Assembly: GCA_017383665.1 (NCBI GenBank)
Contig: JAFNWA010000273.1
Coordinates: forward strand, 1-20,586
Reading direction: 5' to 3'
Source of the DNA: Bacteroidaceae bacterium
GTDB lineage: Bacteria; Bacteroidota; Bacteroidia; Bacteroidales; Bacteroidaceae
Length of the DNA stretch: 20,586 nucleotides
Notes under the pieces: generated by a model
Database searches by the model: none
Seen by the model: only the letters and a program-made list of their open reading frames with translations
Told to the model about the DNA's origin: nothing
Shown here: positions 1 through 7,975 of the stretch, piece by piece
Layout of the letters: the number at the start of each line of letters is the position of its first letter
Position numbering within the stretch: position 1 is the stretch's first letter
Program-made: the position numbers and the translations under genes

Positions 1-57
1 AGATGTGCAGGTTTTTGTAAAATAGGTATTTATATATAAATCTAATTAGTTTTAAGT

Positions 58-1218
58 ATGAAAAAATTTATGATTTCACTGGCTCTTGCCAGTTTCGCAA
101 TGTTCTCTACAGCACAGGAGACTGTTAGCGAGGTCGTAGTTCCTACCAAGGCTAAGTCGGTAGTTACTAACAGCTTCGGCAGCAACTGGTTTGTAGGTGT
201 TAACGGCGGTGTAAATTTCTACAACGGTGTATTCATGAACGGTGAGAACATCTTTGACCATGTATCTCCTGCTCTTGATGTTTATGTTGGTAAATGGCAC
301 ACTCCTGGTTTCGGTTGGAGAATTGCTTATCGTGGTTTGAACATCCAGACATACAAAGAGTATGATCATGCAGCATACATGAACTTCCACTTTGATGCAA
401 TGTTCAACTTGCGCAACCTTATCCTTGGTTACAAGGCTGACCGTGTTTGGGAAATCACTCCTTATATCGGTTTTGGTTGGGCAGGTCGCGCAGCTATGGA
501 TCATGAGAAAGGTACAGGTCGCATGACTTCTGGTAATATCACTGGCTCTCTTTCTGCAAACTATGGTATCATCAACTCTTGGAGCGTTTCTAAGCGTTGG
601 GCTATCAACCTTGAGCTTGCCGGTGCGTTCTTCCGTAACGGTTTCAGCGGTATCAATGGTCAGAGCGGTCATGATATGATGTGGACTGCAACAGTGGGTG
701 TTTCTTGCAACCTCGGTAAGGTGGGTTGGGACAATGCTCCAGATGTTGAGGCTCTCCAGGCTATCTACGGTGGCATGATCGACGGTCTCCAGGGTCAGCT
801 TGATGACGCTTTGGCTGCAAACAAGCAGAAGCAGAACCAGATCAAGGCTCTCGAGGATGCAAACAAGGCTCTCGAGGCAGAGGCTGCAGCTTTGAGAAAT
901 GTTAAGCCACTCAATGTTTCTGAGTCTATCTTCTTCGCATTCGATTCTTATAAGGTTGCTTCTAAGAAAGAGGAGTTGAACATCAAGGCTTATGCTGAGG
1001 CTGCTAAGGCTGCTGGCGTTAAGGTTAAGGTTGTTGGTTTCGCTGACAAGGTAGGTTCAGACGAGTACAACATCAAGTTGTCAACAAAGCGTGCTGAGGC
1101 TGTTGCTGAGATCTTGAGAGCTAATGGCGTTGAGGTTGAGGTTGTTGCAGGCGGTGAGTCTGAGGAGTACAAAGAGCGCATGTTGAACCGTCGCGCGGTT
1201 ATCACAGTTGCTGAATAA
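58..1218 (+). CDS. OmpA-family outer membrane protein with peptidoglycan-binding domain
   Basis: The 386-residue product starts with a signal peptide (MKKF, a hydrophobic run, then STAQ near residues 17-20). Residues about 40-220 are rich in aromatic and glycine residues with alternating patterns, as expected for an eight-strand OmpA-type barrel. A short heptad-like coiled-coil linker rich in Ala, Gln, Lys and Leu spans about 255-285. The C-terminal OmpA domain (about 290-386) has the GFAD motif with Asp330, the NIKLSTKRAEAV helix with Arg345 and a late NRR motif. The Asp and Arg are the family positions that bind diaminopimelate in peptidoglycan. The inferred role is to tether the outer membrane to the cell wall. 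The A/T-rich leader without a Shine-Dalgarno site is typical of the phylum. The gene stands alone and ends at a strong terminator. Confidence 0.93.
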   Translation: MKKFMISLALASFAMFSTAQETVSEVVVPTKAKSVVTNSFGSNWFVGVNGGVNFYNGVFMNGENIFDHVSPALDVYVGKWHTPGFGWRIAYRGLNIQTYKEYDHAAYMNFHFDAMFNLRNLILGYKADRVWEITPYIGFGWAGRAAMDHEKGTGRMTSGNITGSLSANYGIINSWSVSKRWAINLELAGAFFRNGFSGINGQSGHDMMWTATVGVSCNLGKVGWDNAPDVEALQAIYGGMIDGLQGQLDDALAANKQKQNQIKALEDANKALEAEAAALRNVKPLNVSESIFFAFDSYKVASKKEELNIKAYAEAAKAAGVKVKVVGFADKVGSDEYNIKLSTKRAEAVAEILRANGVEVEVVAGGESEEYKERMLNRRAVITVAE

Positions 1219-1240
1219 TTATTGATTGAGCAATATATTG

Positions 1241-1280
1241 ATTGAGCAGGCTTTTGAGCCTGCTCAATTTTTTATTTTTT
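1241..1280 (+). terminator. Rho-independent terminator after the OmpA gene
   Basis: A perfect 12-bp stem (1241-1252 with 1257-1268) has a four-base loop and is followed by a T-rich run to 1280. It sits about 20 bases after the stop codon. The left arm lies in the second copy of a 12-base direct repeat (1221-1232 and 1237-1248). Confidence 0.93.
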
Positions 1281-1357
1281 TCAATGAAAGTGTTGGGTGG
1301 GTTCTGCCATTTTATTGCAAGAAATTTGATTGTTTGCCAAAAATAAATATAAAAATA

Positions 1358-1390
1358 TTTGGTAGTTGTATTTATTTGATGTACTTTTGC
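1358..1390 (+). promoter_or_regulatory. Bacteroidetes-type promoter for tRNA-Val
   Basis: A TTTG -33 element (1358-1361) is separated by 20 bases from TACTTTTGC (1382-1390), which fits the TAnnTTTG -7 consensus fully. The tRNA begins 30 bases downstream, so a short 5' leader is expected. Confidence 0.8.
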
Positions 1391-1420
1391 ATCGCAATTG
1401 AGAAACGGTTGCGACATTAT

Positions 1421-1495
1421 GGACGTTTAGCTCAGCTGGTTTAGAGCATCTGCCTTACAAGCAGAGGGTCGGCGGTTCGAATCCGTCAACGTCCA
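1421..1495 (+). tRNA. tRNA-Val (anticodon UAC)
   Basis: The sequence folds as a complete cloverleaf. The seven-base acceptor arms 1421-1427 and 1488-1494 pair perfectly and the discriminator is A1495. The D arm starts TAGCTCAG. The anticodon stem TCTGC/GCAGA encloses loop CTTACAA with anticodon TAC. The T arm carries GGTTCGAATCC. The 3' CCA is not encoded, so it must be added after transcription. It stands alone rather than in a tRNA cluster, between its own promoter and terminator. No integrase or att-like duplication is visible next to it. Confidence 0.96.
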
Positions 1496-1506
1496 CGAGT
1501 ATAAGG

Positions 1507-1533
1507 CCTGCGCAAAGCGTAGGTTATTTTTTT
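1507..1533 (+). terminator. Terminator of the tRNA-Val gene
   Basis: A 7-bp stem with one G-U pair (CCTGCGC 1507-1513 with GCGTAGG 1517-1523) closes an AAA loop and is followed by TTA and seven T residues. It lies 11 bases after the tRNA end. Confidence 0.8.
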
Positions 1534-1604
1534 GCCCTATGGCGAGCTTTCCGTTTCTTGTGACCTAAAATAAATGTTTATTTTTTATAAACTTTATCTC
1601 TATA

Positions 1605-1637
1605 TTAGGTGTTTATGCTTAAAAAGTGCTATTTTTG
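1605..1637 (+). promoter_or_regulatory. Probable promoter of the purB operon
   Basis: TATTTTTG at 1630-1637 fits the -7 TAnnTTTG consensus. A weaker TTAG at 1605-1608, spaced by 21 bases, could serve as the -33 element. Transcription from here would begin near 1642, which excludes the in-frame ATG at 1609 as the start of purB. Confidence 0.6.
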
Positions 1638-1659
1638 TACTTTGAAATTATTATATAAC

Positions 1660-3006
1660 ATGGAATTGAATATTTTGACAGCCATTTCTCCTGTTGACGG
1701 CCGTTACAGGGGTAAGGCAGAGCCTTTGGCCGGTTATTTTTCAGAGTTTGCTCTCATCAAGTATCGAGTATTTGTAGAGATTGAGTATTTCATCGCTTTG
1801 TGCGAATTGCCGATACCACAGCTTGCTGCTGTTGACAAGGCTTTGTTCCCACGCCTGCGTGAGATTTATTCAAACTTTACACTGGAGAATGCTAATCGCG
1901 TGAAGGAGATCGAGAAGGTTACAAACCACGATGTAAAGGCTGTCGAGTACTTTATTAAGGAGCAGTTTGATGCAATCGGTGGTCTTGATGAGTGCAAAGA
2001 GTTCATTCATTTTGGTCTGACATCTCAGGATATCAACAATACATCTGTTCCCCGTTCAATCAAGGATGCTCTTGATGAGGTTTACTATCCTTTGATTGAG
2101 GAACTCATTGAGCAGCTGAAGAGCTATGCCGAGGCTTGGGCCGAGATTCCTATGCTTGCGCGCACACACGGCCAGCCGGCATCTCCAACCCGTCTTGGTA
2201 AAGAGGTGATGGTGTTCGTCTATCGTCTTGAGGCTCAGCTTGCAGAACTTAAGCGTTGTCCAATCTCTGCAAAGTTCGGCGGTGCAACGGGTAACTTCAA
2301 TGCACACCGTGTAGCATATCCGGGTATCGACTGGAAGGCTTTTGCAAACAAGTTTGTCAGTGAAAATCTTGGCTTGCAGCGCGAGCAGTACACCACACAG
2401 ATTTCAAACTACGATAATCTTGCTGCATTGTTCGATGCAATGCGTCGCATCAATATTATCATAATGGATATGGATAAGGACTTCTGGCAGTACATATCCA
2501 ATGAGTTCTTCAAGCAGAAGATTAAAGCCGGCGAGGTGGGCTCAAGTGCAATGCCTCACAAAGTGAACCCGATTGACTTTGAGAACAGTGAGGGTAACCT
2601 GGGTATAGCTAATGCGATCCTTGACCATCTTTCTATGAAGTTGCCTATCTCTCGTCTGCAGCGCGACCTTACCGACTCTACAGTGCTCCGCAATGTCGGT
2701 GTGCCCATGAGCCACATGCTCATTGCAATCAAGAGCTCGCTTGTAGGTCTGCGCAAGCTGTTGCTCAATGAGGAGGCAATATACAATGAGCTTGACAACT
2801 GTTGGAGTGTTTGTGCCGAGGGTATTCAGACAATTCTGCGCCGTGAGGCCTATCCCAACCCCTACGAGGCACTCAAGGCCTTGACGCGTACCAATGAGGG
2901 AATCAACCAAAACACGCTTCTGCAGTTCATTGACGGTCTTGATGTGCCTGAGAACATCAAGGAAGAACTCCGTGCAATAACACCGCACACTTACACAGGC
3001 TTGTAA
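1660..3006 (+). CDS. purB: Adenylosuccinate lyase
   Basis: The 448-residue enzyme of purine synthesis cleaves fumarate from SAICAR and from adenylosuccinate in the cytoplasm. It belongs to the fumarase/aspartase superfamily. Visible motifs are SPVDGRYRG near the N-terminus, TSQDINNT, THGQPASPT with His170 (general-acid region) and the family signature GSSAMPHKVNPIDFENSEG with the catalytic serine loop at 295-296. Length and motifs match the E. coli-type PurB of about 456 residues. An upstream in-frame ATG at 1609 would add 17 residues with no family resemblance and would precede the likely promoter, so I chose the ATG at 1660. It is the first gene of a probable three-gene operon, 37 bases before the next gene. 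Confidence 0.96.
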   Translation: MELNILTAISPVDGRYRGKAEPLAGYFSEFALIKYRVFVEIEYFIALCELPIPQLAAVDKALFPRLREIYSNFTLENANRVKEIEKVTNHDVKAVEYFIKEQFDAIGGLDECKEFIHFGLTSQDINNTSVPRSIKDALDEVYYPLIEELIEQLKSYAEAWAEIPMLARTHGQPASPTRLGKEVMVFVYRLEAQLAELKRCPISAKFGGATGNFNAHRVAYPGIDWKAFANKFVSENLGLQREQYTTQISNYDNLAALFDAMRRINIIIMDMDKDFWQYISNEFFKQKIKAGEVGSSAMPHKVNPIDFENSEGNLGIANAILDHLSMKLPISRLQRDLTDSTVLRNVGVPMSHMLIAIKSSLVGLRKLLLNEEAIYNELDNCWSVCAEGIQTILRREAYPNPYEALKALTRTNEGINQNTLLQFIDGLDVPENIKEELRAITPHTYTGL

Positions 3007-3043
3007 ATAATTTGGACCGTGAGGTTCGTAAAATATTTTTTCA

Positions 3044-4273
3044 ATGAGTAATTATAAAGACAGTTTTTCGGGTAGTTCAAATCCTCGTGGAAACAGAGGT
3101 AAATCATCTTTCAACCCGAATTTCGATGGCGATAACAGATTGAAGTCTCGCCCACGTTTTAACAAGAGTGATGACCGTCCTCAATATAAAAGAGTGAACA
3201 GGGAGGACAATAATGGTGGTGATTTCGGAAGCTATAAACAGTATAAGCGTTATAATAACGAGAATACACCAAACCGTTTCAATAACAGCGAGAGAAATGG
3301 TCGCGGTGGCGATTATGAGCCTCGTTATGGCAATGAGGTGAACTCTGTAGGCCGTGGAGGATACAACAGAGGTGGCTATCGTAGTGGCAACAATGTTGAA
3401 AATGGCAATGCCGAGAGACCGTTTGCAAATAAATATCAATCAGGCCAACGCCCCCAATATGGTAATAAAGGCAATCGCAAGGGCGCATACGACCCAAGCG
3501 CAAAATACAGTGCTAAGAAGCGTGCAGCATATCGTGATGCAACAATAGATCCAAACGCTCCGGTGCGTTTGAACAAGTACCTTGCAAATGCAGGTATCTG
3601 CTCACGTCGCGAGGCCGACAACTACATCGAGGCTGGTCTTATAACAGTCAACGGTGAGATTGTAACAGAGTTGGGCGTAAAGGTGGTTCCTACCGATGAT
3701 GTACGCTTCAACAGCGAGCGTATCAATCCTGAGCGTAAGGTATATGTTCTCCTTAACAAACCAAAGGACTGCGTTACAACAGTTGATGATCCACAGGAGC
3801 GCAAGACCGTGCTTGATTGTCTGCGTGGCATCGGCAAGGAGAGAATATACCCTGTAGGCCGTCTCGACCGTAACACCACAGGTGTTCTGCTCCTTACAAA
3901 TGATGGTGACATGGCTGCAAAGCTCACACATCCTAAGTTTATGAAGAAGAAGGTATATCATGTTACATGCGACAAGAATGTTGCAATGTCCGACATGGAT
4001 CTCCTTGTAAACGGAATTGAACTCGAGGATGGCCGTGTATATGCCGACGAGGTTTCTTATGTAAATGAGGCCGACCGTTCACAGATCGGTATTGAGATAC
4101 ACTCCGGCAAGAACCGTATCGTGCGCCGTATGCTTGAGCACCTTGGCTATCGAGTGAATAAGCTCGACCGCGTGCTCTTTGCCGGACTCACCAAGAAGAA
4201 CCTTCGCCGTGGAGACTGGCGTTATCTTACCGATAAAGAAATCAACATGCTCCGCATGGGTGCTTACGAATAA
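3044..4273 (+). CDS. RsuA/RluB-family rRNA pseudouridine synthase with long disordered N-terminal tail
   Basis: The 409-residue protein should convert a specific uridine in rRNA to pseudouridine. Residues about 1-170 are low complexity, rich in Asn, Arg, Gly, Tyr and Ser with RGGYNRGGYR-like runs, and look disordered and RNA-binding. An S4 RNA-binding domain follows (about 174-218; VRLNKYLANAGICSRREAD). The catalytic domain covers about 230-390, with the family motif GRLDRNTTGVLLLTNDGD containing catalytic Asp275 and a late KNRIVRRMLEHLGY motif. E. coli RluB/RsuA members are about 230-290 residues, so the tail explains the extra length. The target uridine cannot be read from sequence; RluB-type (23S rRNA) is likelier than RsuA given the family name used in Bacteroidetes, but this is uncertain. 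It lies between purB and asnS with short gaps. Confidence 0.9.
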   Translation: MSNYKDSFSGSSNPRGNRGKSSFNPNFDGDNRLKSRPRFNKSDDRPQYKRVNREDNNGGDFGSYKQYKRYNNENTPNRFNNSERNGRGGDYEPRYGNEVNSVGRGGYNRGGYRSGNNVENGNAERPFANKYQSGQRPQYGNKGNRKGAYDPSAKYSAKKRAAYRDATIDPNAPVRLNKYLANAGICSRREADNYIEAGLITVNGEIVTELGVKVVPTDDVRFNSERINPERKVYVLLNKPKDCVTTVDDPQERKTVLDCLRGIGKERIYPVGRLDRNTTGVLLLTNDGDMAAKLTHPKFMKKKVYHVTCDKNVAMSDMDLLVNGIELEDGRVYADEVSYVNEADRSQIGIEIHSGKNRIVRRMLEHLGYRVNKLDRVLFAGLTKKNLRRGDWRYLTDKEINMLRMGAYE

Positions 4274-4290
4274 AGAAAAAGATATATACA

Positions 4291-5694
4291 ATGAAACCGA
4301 TAAAACGAACAAGAATCTCCGACCTGCTCAAGAATGGTCAGGCCGGTGTTGAGGTAAATGTAAGAGGCTGGGTGAGAACACGCCGCAGTAGCAAACAGGT
4401 GGCCTTTGTGGCACTTAACGACGGTTCTACAATCAATAATGTACAGGTTGTAATTGACATTGACAAGTTCGACGAGGAGTTCGTGAAGCAGTTCACCACA
4501 GGTGCTTGCCTCAGCGTGAACGGTATGCTCGTGGAATCAATCGGTGGAGGTCAAGCTGTAGAGATTCAGGCAACAGAAATTGAACTGCTTGGTGCTTGTG
4601 ACAATACATACCCACTGCAGAAGAAAGGCCAGACAATGGAATTCATGCGCACAGTGGCTCACTTGCGTCCGCGTACCAATACATTCGGTGCAGTATTCCG
4701 CATCCGTCACAACATGGCATACGCCATCCACAAGTTCTTCCATGACAAGGGCTTCTACTACTTCCACACTCCACTTATTACAGCTTCGGACTGTGAAGGT
4801 GCCGGTCAAATGTTCCAGGTTACAACAATGAACCTCTATGACCTCAAGAAGGACGAGAACGGCAGCATCATATACGATAACGATTTCTTCGGCAAGCAGG
4901 CAAGCCTTACAGTGTCTGGTCAGCTGGAGGGCGAGTTGGCAGCCACAGCACTTGGTGCAATCTACACCTTTGGCCCAACTTTCCGTGCCGAGAATTCAAA
5001 TACACCCCGCCACCTTGCCGAATTCTGGATGATTGAGCCCGAGGTTGCATTCAACGACATCTTTGACAACATGGAACTTGCCGAGGAGTTCATCAAATAT
5101 TGTATCCAGTGGGCACTCGACAACTGCATGGAGGATATCACATTCCTCAACAACATGATAGACAAGGAGCTCATTGAGCGTCTCCGTTCAATTGTGAACA
5201 CCGAGTTTGTACGCCTCAGCTACACCGATGGTATCAAGATTCTTGAGGATGCAGTTGCGGCAGGCCACAAGTTCGAGTTCCCTGTATATTGGGGCGTTGA
5301 CCTCGCTTCGGAGCATGAGCGTTATCTCGTCGAGACACACTTCAAGCGTCCTGTAATCCTTACAGACTATCCAAAGGATATCAAGGCCTTCTACATGAAG
5401 CAGAATGAGGATGGCAAGACAGTGCGCGCTATGGATGTGCTCTTCCCCAAGATTGGTGAAATCATCGGTGGTTCGGAGCGTGAGGCCGACTACAACAAAC
5501 TTCTCAAACGCATTGAGGAGATGAACATTCCAATGAAGGATATGTGGTGGTATCTCGATACACGCCGTTACGGCTCTTGCCCACACTCGGGCTTCGGTCT
5601 TGGTTTCGAGCGTCTGTTGCTCTTCGTGACAGGTATGTCGAACATCCGCGATGTGATTCCTTTCCCACGTACTCCAAACAACGCAGAATTCTAA
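4291..5694 (+). CDS. asnS: Asparaginyl-tRNA synthetase
   Basis: This 467-residue class IIb aminoacyl-tRNA synthetase charges tRNA-Asn with asparagine using ATP. The N-terminal OB-fold anticodon-binding domain (about 1-105) begins ISDLL and includes VRGWVRTRRSSKQVAFVALNDGS. The catalytic domain shows motif 2 at about 231 (FRAENSNTPRHLAEFWMIEPE, split here as FRAEN...RHLAEFWMIEPE) and motif 3 GFGLGFERLL at about 434. The RHLAEFWMIEPE form is typical of AsnRS rather than AspRS. The length matches the family. The gene starts 17 bases after the pseudouridine synthase stop, so it is probably cotranscribed with purB. It ends at a strong hairpin. Presence of asnS means asparaginyl-tRNA can be made directly, without the amidotransferase route. 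Confidence 0.96.
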   Translation: MKPIKRTRISDLLKNGQAGVEVNVRGWVRTRRSSKQVAFVALNDGSTINNVQVVIDIDKFDEEFVKQFTTGACLSVNGMLVESIGGGQAVEIQATEIELLGACDNTYPLQKKGQTMEFMRTVAHLRPRTNTFGAVFRIRHNMAYAIHKFFHDKGFYYFHTPLITASDCEGAGQMFQVTTMNLYDLKKDENGSIIYDNDFFGKQASLTVSGQLEGELAATALGAIYTFGPTFRAENSNTPRHLAEFWMIEPEVAFNDIFDNMELAEEFIKYCIQWALDNCMEDITFLNNMIDKELIERLRSIVNTEFVRLSYTDGIKILEDAVAAGHKFEFPVYWGVDLASEHERYLVETHFKRPVILTDYPKDIKAFYMKQNEDGKTVRAMDVLFPKIGEIIGGSEREADYNKLLKRIEEMNIPMKDMWWYLDTRRYGSCPHSGFGLGFERLLLFVTGMSNIRDVIPFPRTPNNAEF

Positions 5695-5716
5695 GAAAGT
5701 GTTATATGTACAGTCT

Positions 5717-5760
5717 CCCCCGTGCTTTGGCCCAAAGCACGGGGGTATATTGTGTTTTAT
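5717..5760 (+). terminator. Hairpin terminator after asnS
   Basis: Fourteen-base arms (5717-5730 and 5732-5745) are perfectly complementary around a single central base, so the realistic hairpin is a 12-bp GC-rich stem with a five-base loop. The downstream run is only moderately T-rich (TATATTGTGTTTTATTG). It probably ends the purB-asnS operon. Confidence 0.8.
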
Positions 5761-5779
5761 TGTGTTGTCAATACTTTTG
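5749..5779 (+). promoter_or_regulatory. Promoter of the EamA permease gene
   Basis: TACTTTTG (5772-5779) matches the TAnnTTTG -7 consensus, with an imperfect -33 element ATTG (5749-5752) 19 bases upstream. The start codon is about 48 bases downstream, which leaves an ordinary leader. The -33 part overlaps the tail of the asnS terminator. Confidence 0.6.
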
Positions 5780-5826
5780 TAATTAAACAGAAAAACAATG
5801 CATTTCCTTAATTTTTAATAAACATA

Positions 5827-6726
5827 ATGAATAAACAATCGGTAGTAGGGCATCTGGCCTGTTTCCTGGCCTATGCTATTTTCGGCTTCAATATTATTGT
5901 ATGTAAGGATTTGACTGCCGGACGGCTCATATCTCCATTGGCCATATTTTGTTTGAGATCTGTTGGCGCGGGGGCTCTCTTTTGGATTATCTCACTCTTT
6001 GTTCCAAAAGAGAAGGTTGAGAAAAAGGATTATATCAGGATATTTGCGGCATCGATGTTAGGTTTCTTTGTCTGTCAAGTCACATTCCTTGCAGGAATTC
6101 CTCACATCACGCCTATGGATTGTTCTGTGCTCTCAGCAATATCGCCTATTTATACCATGATAATTGCAGCAATGGTGCTTAAAGAGCCTATCACATGGCA
6201 AAAAGCGGGTGGTGTAATATTGAGTTTCGCCGGTATCATATATCTGATTGCGAGCCGTACAGCGGCCGGTGGTGCGGCCGAGACCTCCCTGTTCGGAATA
6301 CTAATGATTATTCTCAACTCATTGAGTTTCTCACTCTATTTGGGAATCTTCAAGCCTCTTATTGGCAAATATTCGGTCATCACATTCATGAAGTGGATAT
6401 TTCTGTTTGCATTTGTGGTCTCTGTTCCGTTTTCTGCCGCTGAAATTGTAACCTTACAGTGGAGCACAATTCCTGCAACCCGGTTTGCCGAGCTTGCCTA
6501 TCTCATATTCTGTGCCACATTCATAACATATTTTCTTATCCCCGTGGGGCAGAAACGAATAAGACCTACGCTTGTGAGTATGTACAGCTATGTCCAACCT
6601 ATTATAGCCATTGCAATCAGCATCTCTCTTGGTATAGAGGTACTTACATGGCAAAAGGTACTCGCTGCAATCATGGTCTTTGGCGGTGTGATTGTTGTGA
6701 GTTACAGCAAGAGCCGCCTGGAGTAG
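5827..6726 (+). CDS. EamA-family (drug/metabolite transporter superfamily) permease
   Basis: The 299-residue protein is almost entirely hydrophobic, with about ten predicted transmembrane helices arranged as two EamA repeats (about 10-143 and 160-294). Family hallmarks include the early AYAIFGFN segment, the LKEPITWQKAGGVILSFAGIIYL-type end of the first repeat and the matching EVLTWQKVLAAIMVFGGVIVV end of the second. It is an inner-membrane transporter, probably an exporter of amino acids or other small metabolites. The substrate is not predictable from sequence. It appears to have its own promoter, and a weak hairpin follows it. Confidence 0.9.
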   Translation: MNKQSVVGHLACFLAYAIFGFNIIVCKDLTAGRLISPLAIFCLRSVGAGALFWIISLFVPKEKVEKKDYIRIFAASMLGFFVCQVTFLAGIPHITPMDCSVLSAISPIYTMIIAAMVLKEPITWQKAGGVILSFAGIIYLIASRTAAGGAAETSLFGILMIILNSLSFSLYLGIFKPLIGKYSVITFMKWIFLFAFVVSVPFSAAEIVTLQWSTIPATRFAELAYLIFCATFITYFLIPVGQKRIRPTLVSMYSYVQPIIAIAISISLGIEVLTWQKVLAAIMVFGGVIVVSYSKSRLE

Positions 6727-6734
6727 CAGTATAT

Positions 6735-6753
6735 GTTTATTTTGTAAATAAAC
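6735..6753 (+). terminator. Possible weak A/T-rich hairpin after the EamA gene
   Basis: GTTTATTT (6735-6742) and AAATAAAC (6746-6753) form a perfect 8-bp, almost all A-T stem with loop TGT, beginning nine bases after the stop codon. The downstream sequence is only partly T-rich. This may be a weak terminator or partial attenuator before the next gene. Confidence 0.35.
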
Positions 6754-6820
6754 TTAAAATGCTTTTCTTTCTGCAATAAAAGTATTATACTCGCGTTGTG
6801 AAAGTAAAAGGTTGATGATT

Positions 6821-7906
6821 ATGGACAAGAACAGTTATTGCGTAATAATGGCCGGTGGGCAAGGTACACGCCTTTGGCCAATGAGCCGCAAGGCTTTTCC
6901 AAAACAGTTTCAGGATCCGCTAGGTTGTGGCAAGACATTGTTGCAGCAGACATTCGAGCGCTATTCGCACATTGTGCCCTCCGAGAATATAATCATCTCC
7001 ACCAATGTCAGCTACAAGTCAATTGTCAAGAAACAACTTCCTGACATCAAGGAACAGCAGGTCGTGTGTGAACCTGTTTTCCGTGGTACGGCACCCAGTA
7101 TTGCCAATCTTGCCTGCCACATACGACAGTTGAATCCAAAGGCAAATATTGTTGTGGCACAGAGTGACCAGCTTGTGCTTGACGAGGCAAAGTTTGCCGA
7201 GCTCATAAGCGGTGGTCTCAGTTTCGTAGCCGAGAACAACAAACTTGTTGTAATTGGCATAAAACCAACCTGCCCCGAGACCCGTTACGGCTACATACAG
7301 GCCGAGGGCGTTCCTGCCGGCGATTCAATATACAAGGTGCGCACCTTTACCGAGAAACCCGCCCTTGAATTTGCCAAGGTCTTTGTTGAGAGTGGCGAGT
7401 TCTACTGGAACACCGGTATATATATATGGAATGTGCAGACAATCATTGATTCCATGTCCGAGCATCTGCCCGACATGATGCGGGAACTTGAAACCATCTA
7501 CCGCGAGATACCCAACCGCGAACAGCGCCGTAAGCGTGCCTATGAGATATATACATCGTTTCCCACCGCCTCAATCGATATGAATGTGATGGAGCGCGCC
7601 GACAATGTCTATGTCAGTGTGGGTTCATTCGGTTGGGCCGATATCGGTACATGGGACACTCTCTATGCTTTCTTGCCCAAGGATAACTGCGGAAATGTGA
7701 TAATGAACAGCAGTGTTCTCAAATATGAGTGCAACAACAATGTGGTCATGCTTCCCAAGGGCAAGCTCGCAGTAATGCAAGGCGTTGACGACCTGTTTGT
7801 AATAGATTCGGGCGATGTACTCATGATTTGCCGCAAGGGTAGTGAGGGCGATGTAAGGCGCTTCCTTAATGATGCGAAGATTAAAGTAGGAGACAAGTTC
7901 GCATAA
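6821..7906 (+). CDS. manC: Mannose-1-phosphate guanylyltransferase (GDP-mannose pyrophosphorylase)
   Basis: The 361-residue cytoplasmic nucleotidyltransferase makes GDP-mannose from mannose-1-phosphate and GTP for surface glycans. The N-terminus carries the pyrophosphorylase signature IMAGGQGTRLWPMSR (about 9-23), followed by FPKQF. Further family motifs are VAQSDQ, GIKPTCPETRYGYI, FTEKP (about 176-180), YWNTGIYIW and SFGWADIGTWD. It lacks the C-terminal phosphomannose isomerase domain of the longer bifunctional enzymes (about 480 residues). I chose ATG 6821 (MDKNSYCVIMAGG) because homologs begin just before this motif; TTG 6812 and ATG 6815 are in-frame alternatives that add only 2-3 residues. 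No clear promoter is seen in the 94-base gap upstream. Confidence 0.92.
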   Translation: MDKNSYCVIMAGGQGTRLWPMSRKAFPKQFQDPLGCGKTLLQQTFERYSHIVPSENIIISTNVSYKSIVKKQLPDIKEQQVVCEPVFRGTAPSIANLACHIRQLNPKANIVVAQSDQLVLDEAKFAELISGGLSFVAENNKLVVIGIKPTCPETRYGYIQAEGVPAGDSIYKVRTFTEKPALEFAKVFVESGEFYWNTGIYIWNVQTIIDSMSEHLPDMMRELETIYREIPNREQRRKRAYEIYTSFPTASIDMNVMERADNVYVSVGSFGWADIGTWDTLYAFLPKDNCGNVIMNSSVLKYECNNNVVMLPKGKLAVMQGVDDLFVIDSGDVLMICRKGSEGDVRRFLNDAKIKVGDKFA

Positions 7907-7935
7907 ATAGTGAATGACTAAAAAGTACTATAATG

Positions 7936-7975
7936 TAATAGAACAGGAACTGTGGTCACAGTTCCTGTTCTATTA
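7936..7975. terminator. Bidirectional terminator between converging manC and acyl-ACP thioesterase genes
   Basis: Perfect 18-base arms (7937-7954 and 7957-7974) can extend by one A-T pair, with a two-base centre. T-rich sequence follows on the plus strand (TATTATTCTA) and A/T-rich sequence follows on the minus strand (ACATTATAGTAC). It lies between two converging genes. The right arm covers most of the thioesterase stop codon (7973-7975). Confidence 0.85.

Noticed and set aside
10..17. Possible -7 element of the OmpA gene (GGTTTTTG)
   Set aside because: It lacks the TA of the consensus and any -33 element would fall outside the window.
1226..1444. 72-codon ORF across the region before tRNA-Val
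   Set aside because: It runs through the OmpA terminator, the tRNA promoter and into the tRNA itself, with no family resemblance.
1421..1495. tRNA-Val as an attachment site for an integrated element
   Set aside because: No integrase, no repeated tRNA 3' end nearby, and both flanks are housekeeping genes.
3011..3041. TTTG and TATTTTTT spaced by 19 bases, just before the pseudouridine synthase gene
   Set aside because: The -7 match is imperfect and transcription would begin at or after the ATG at 3044; cotranscription from purB is simpler.
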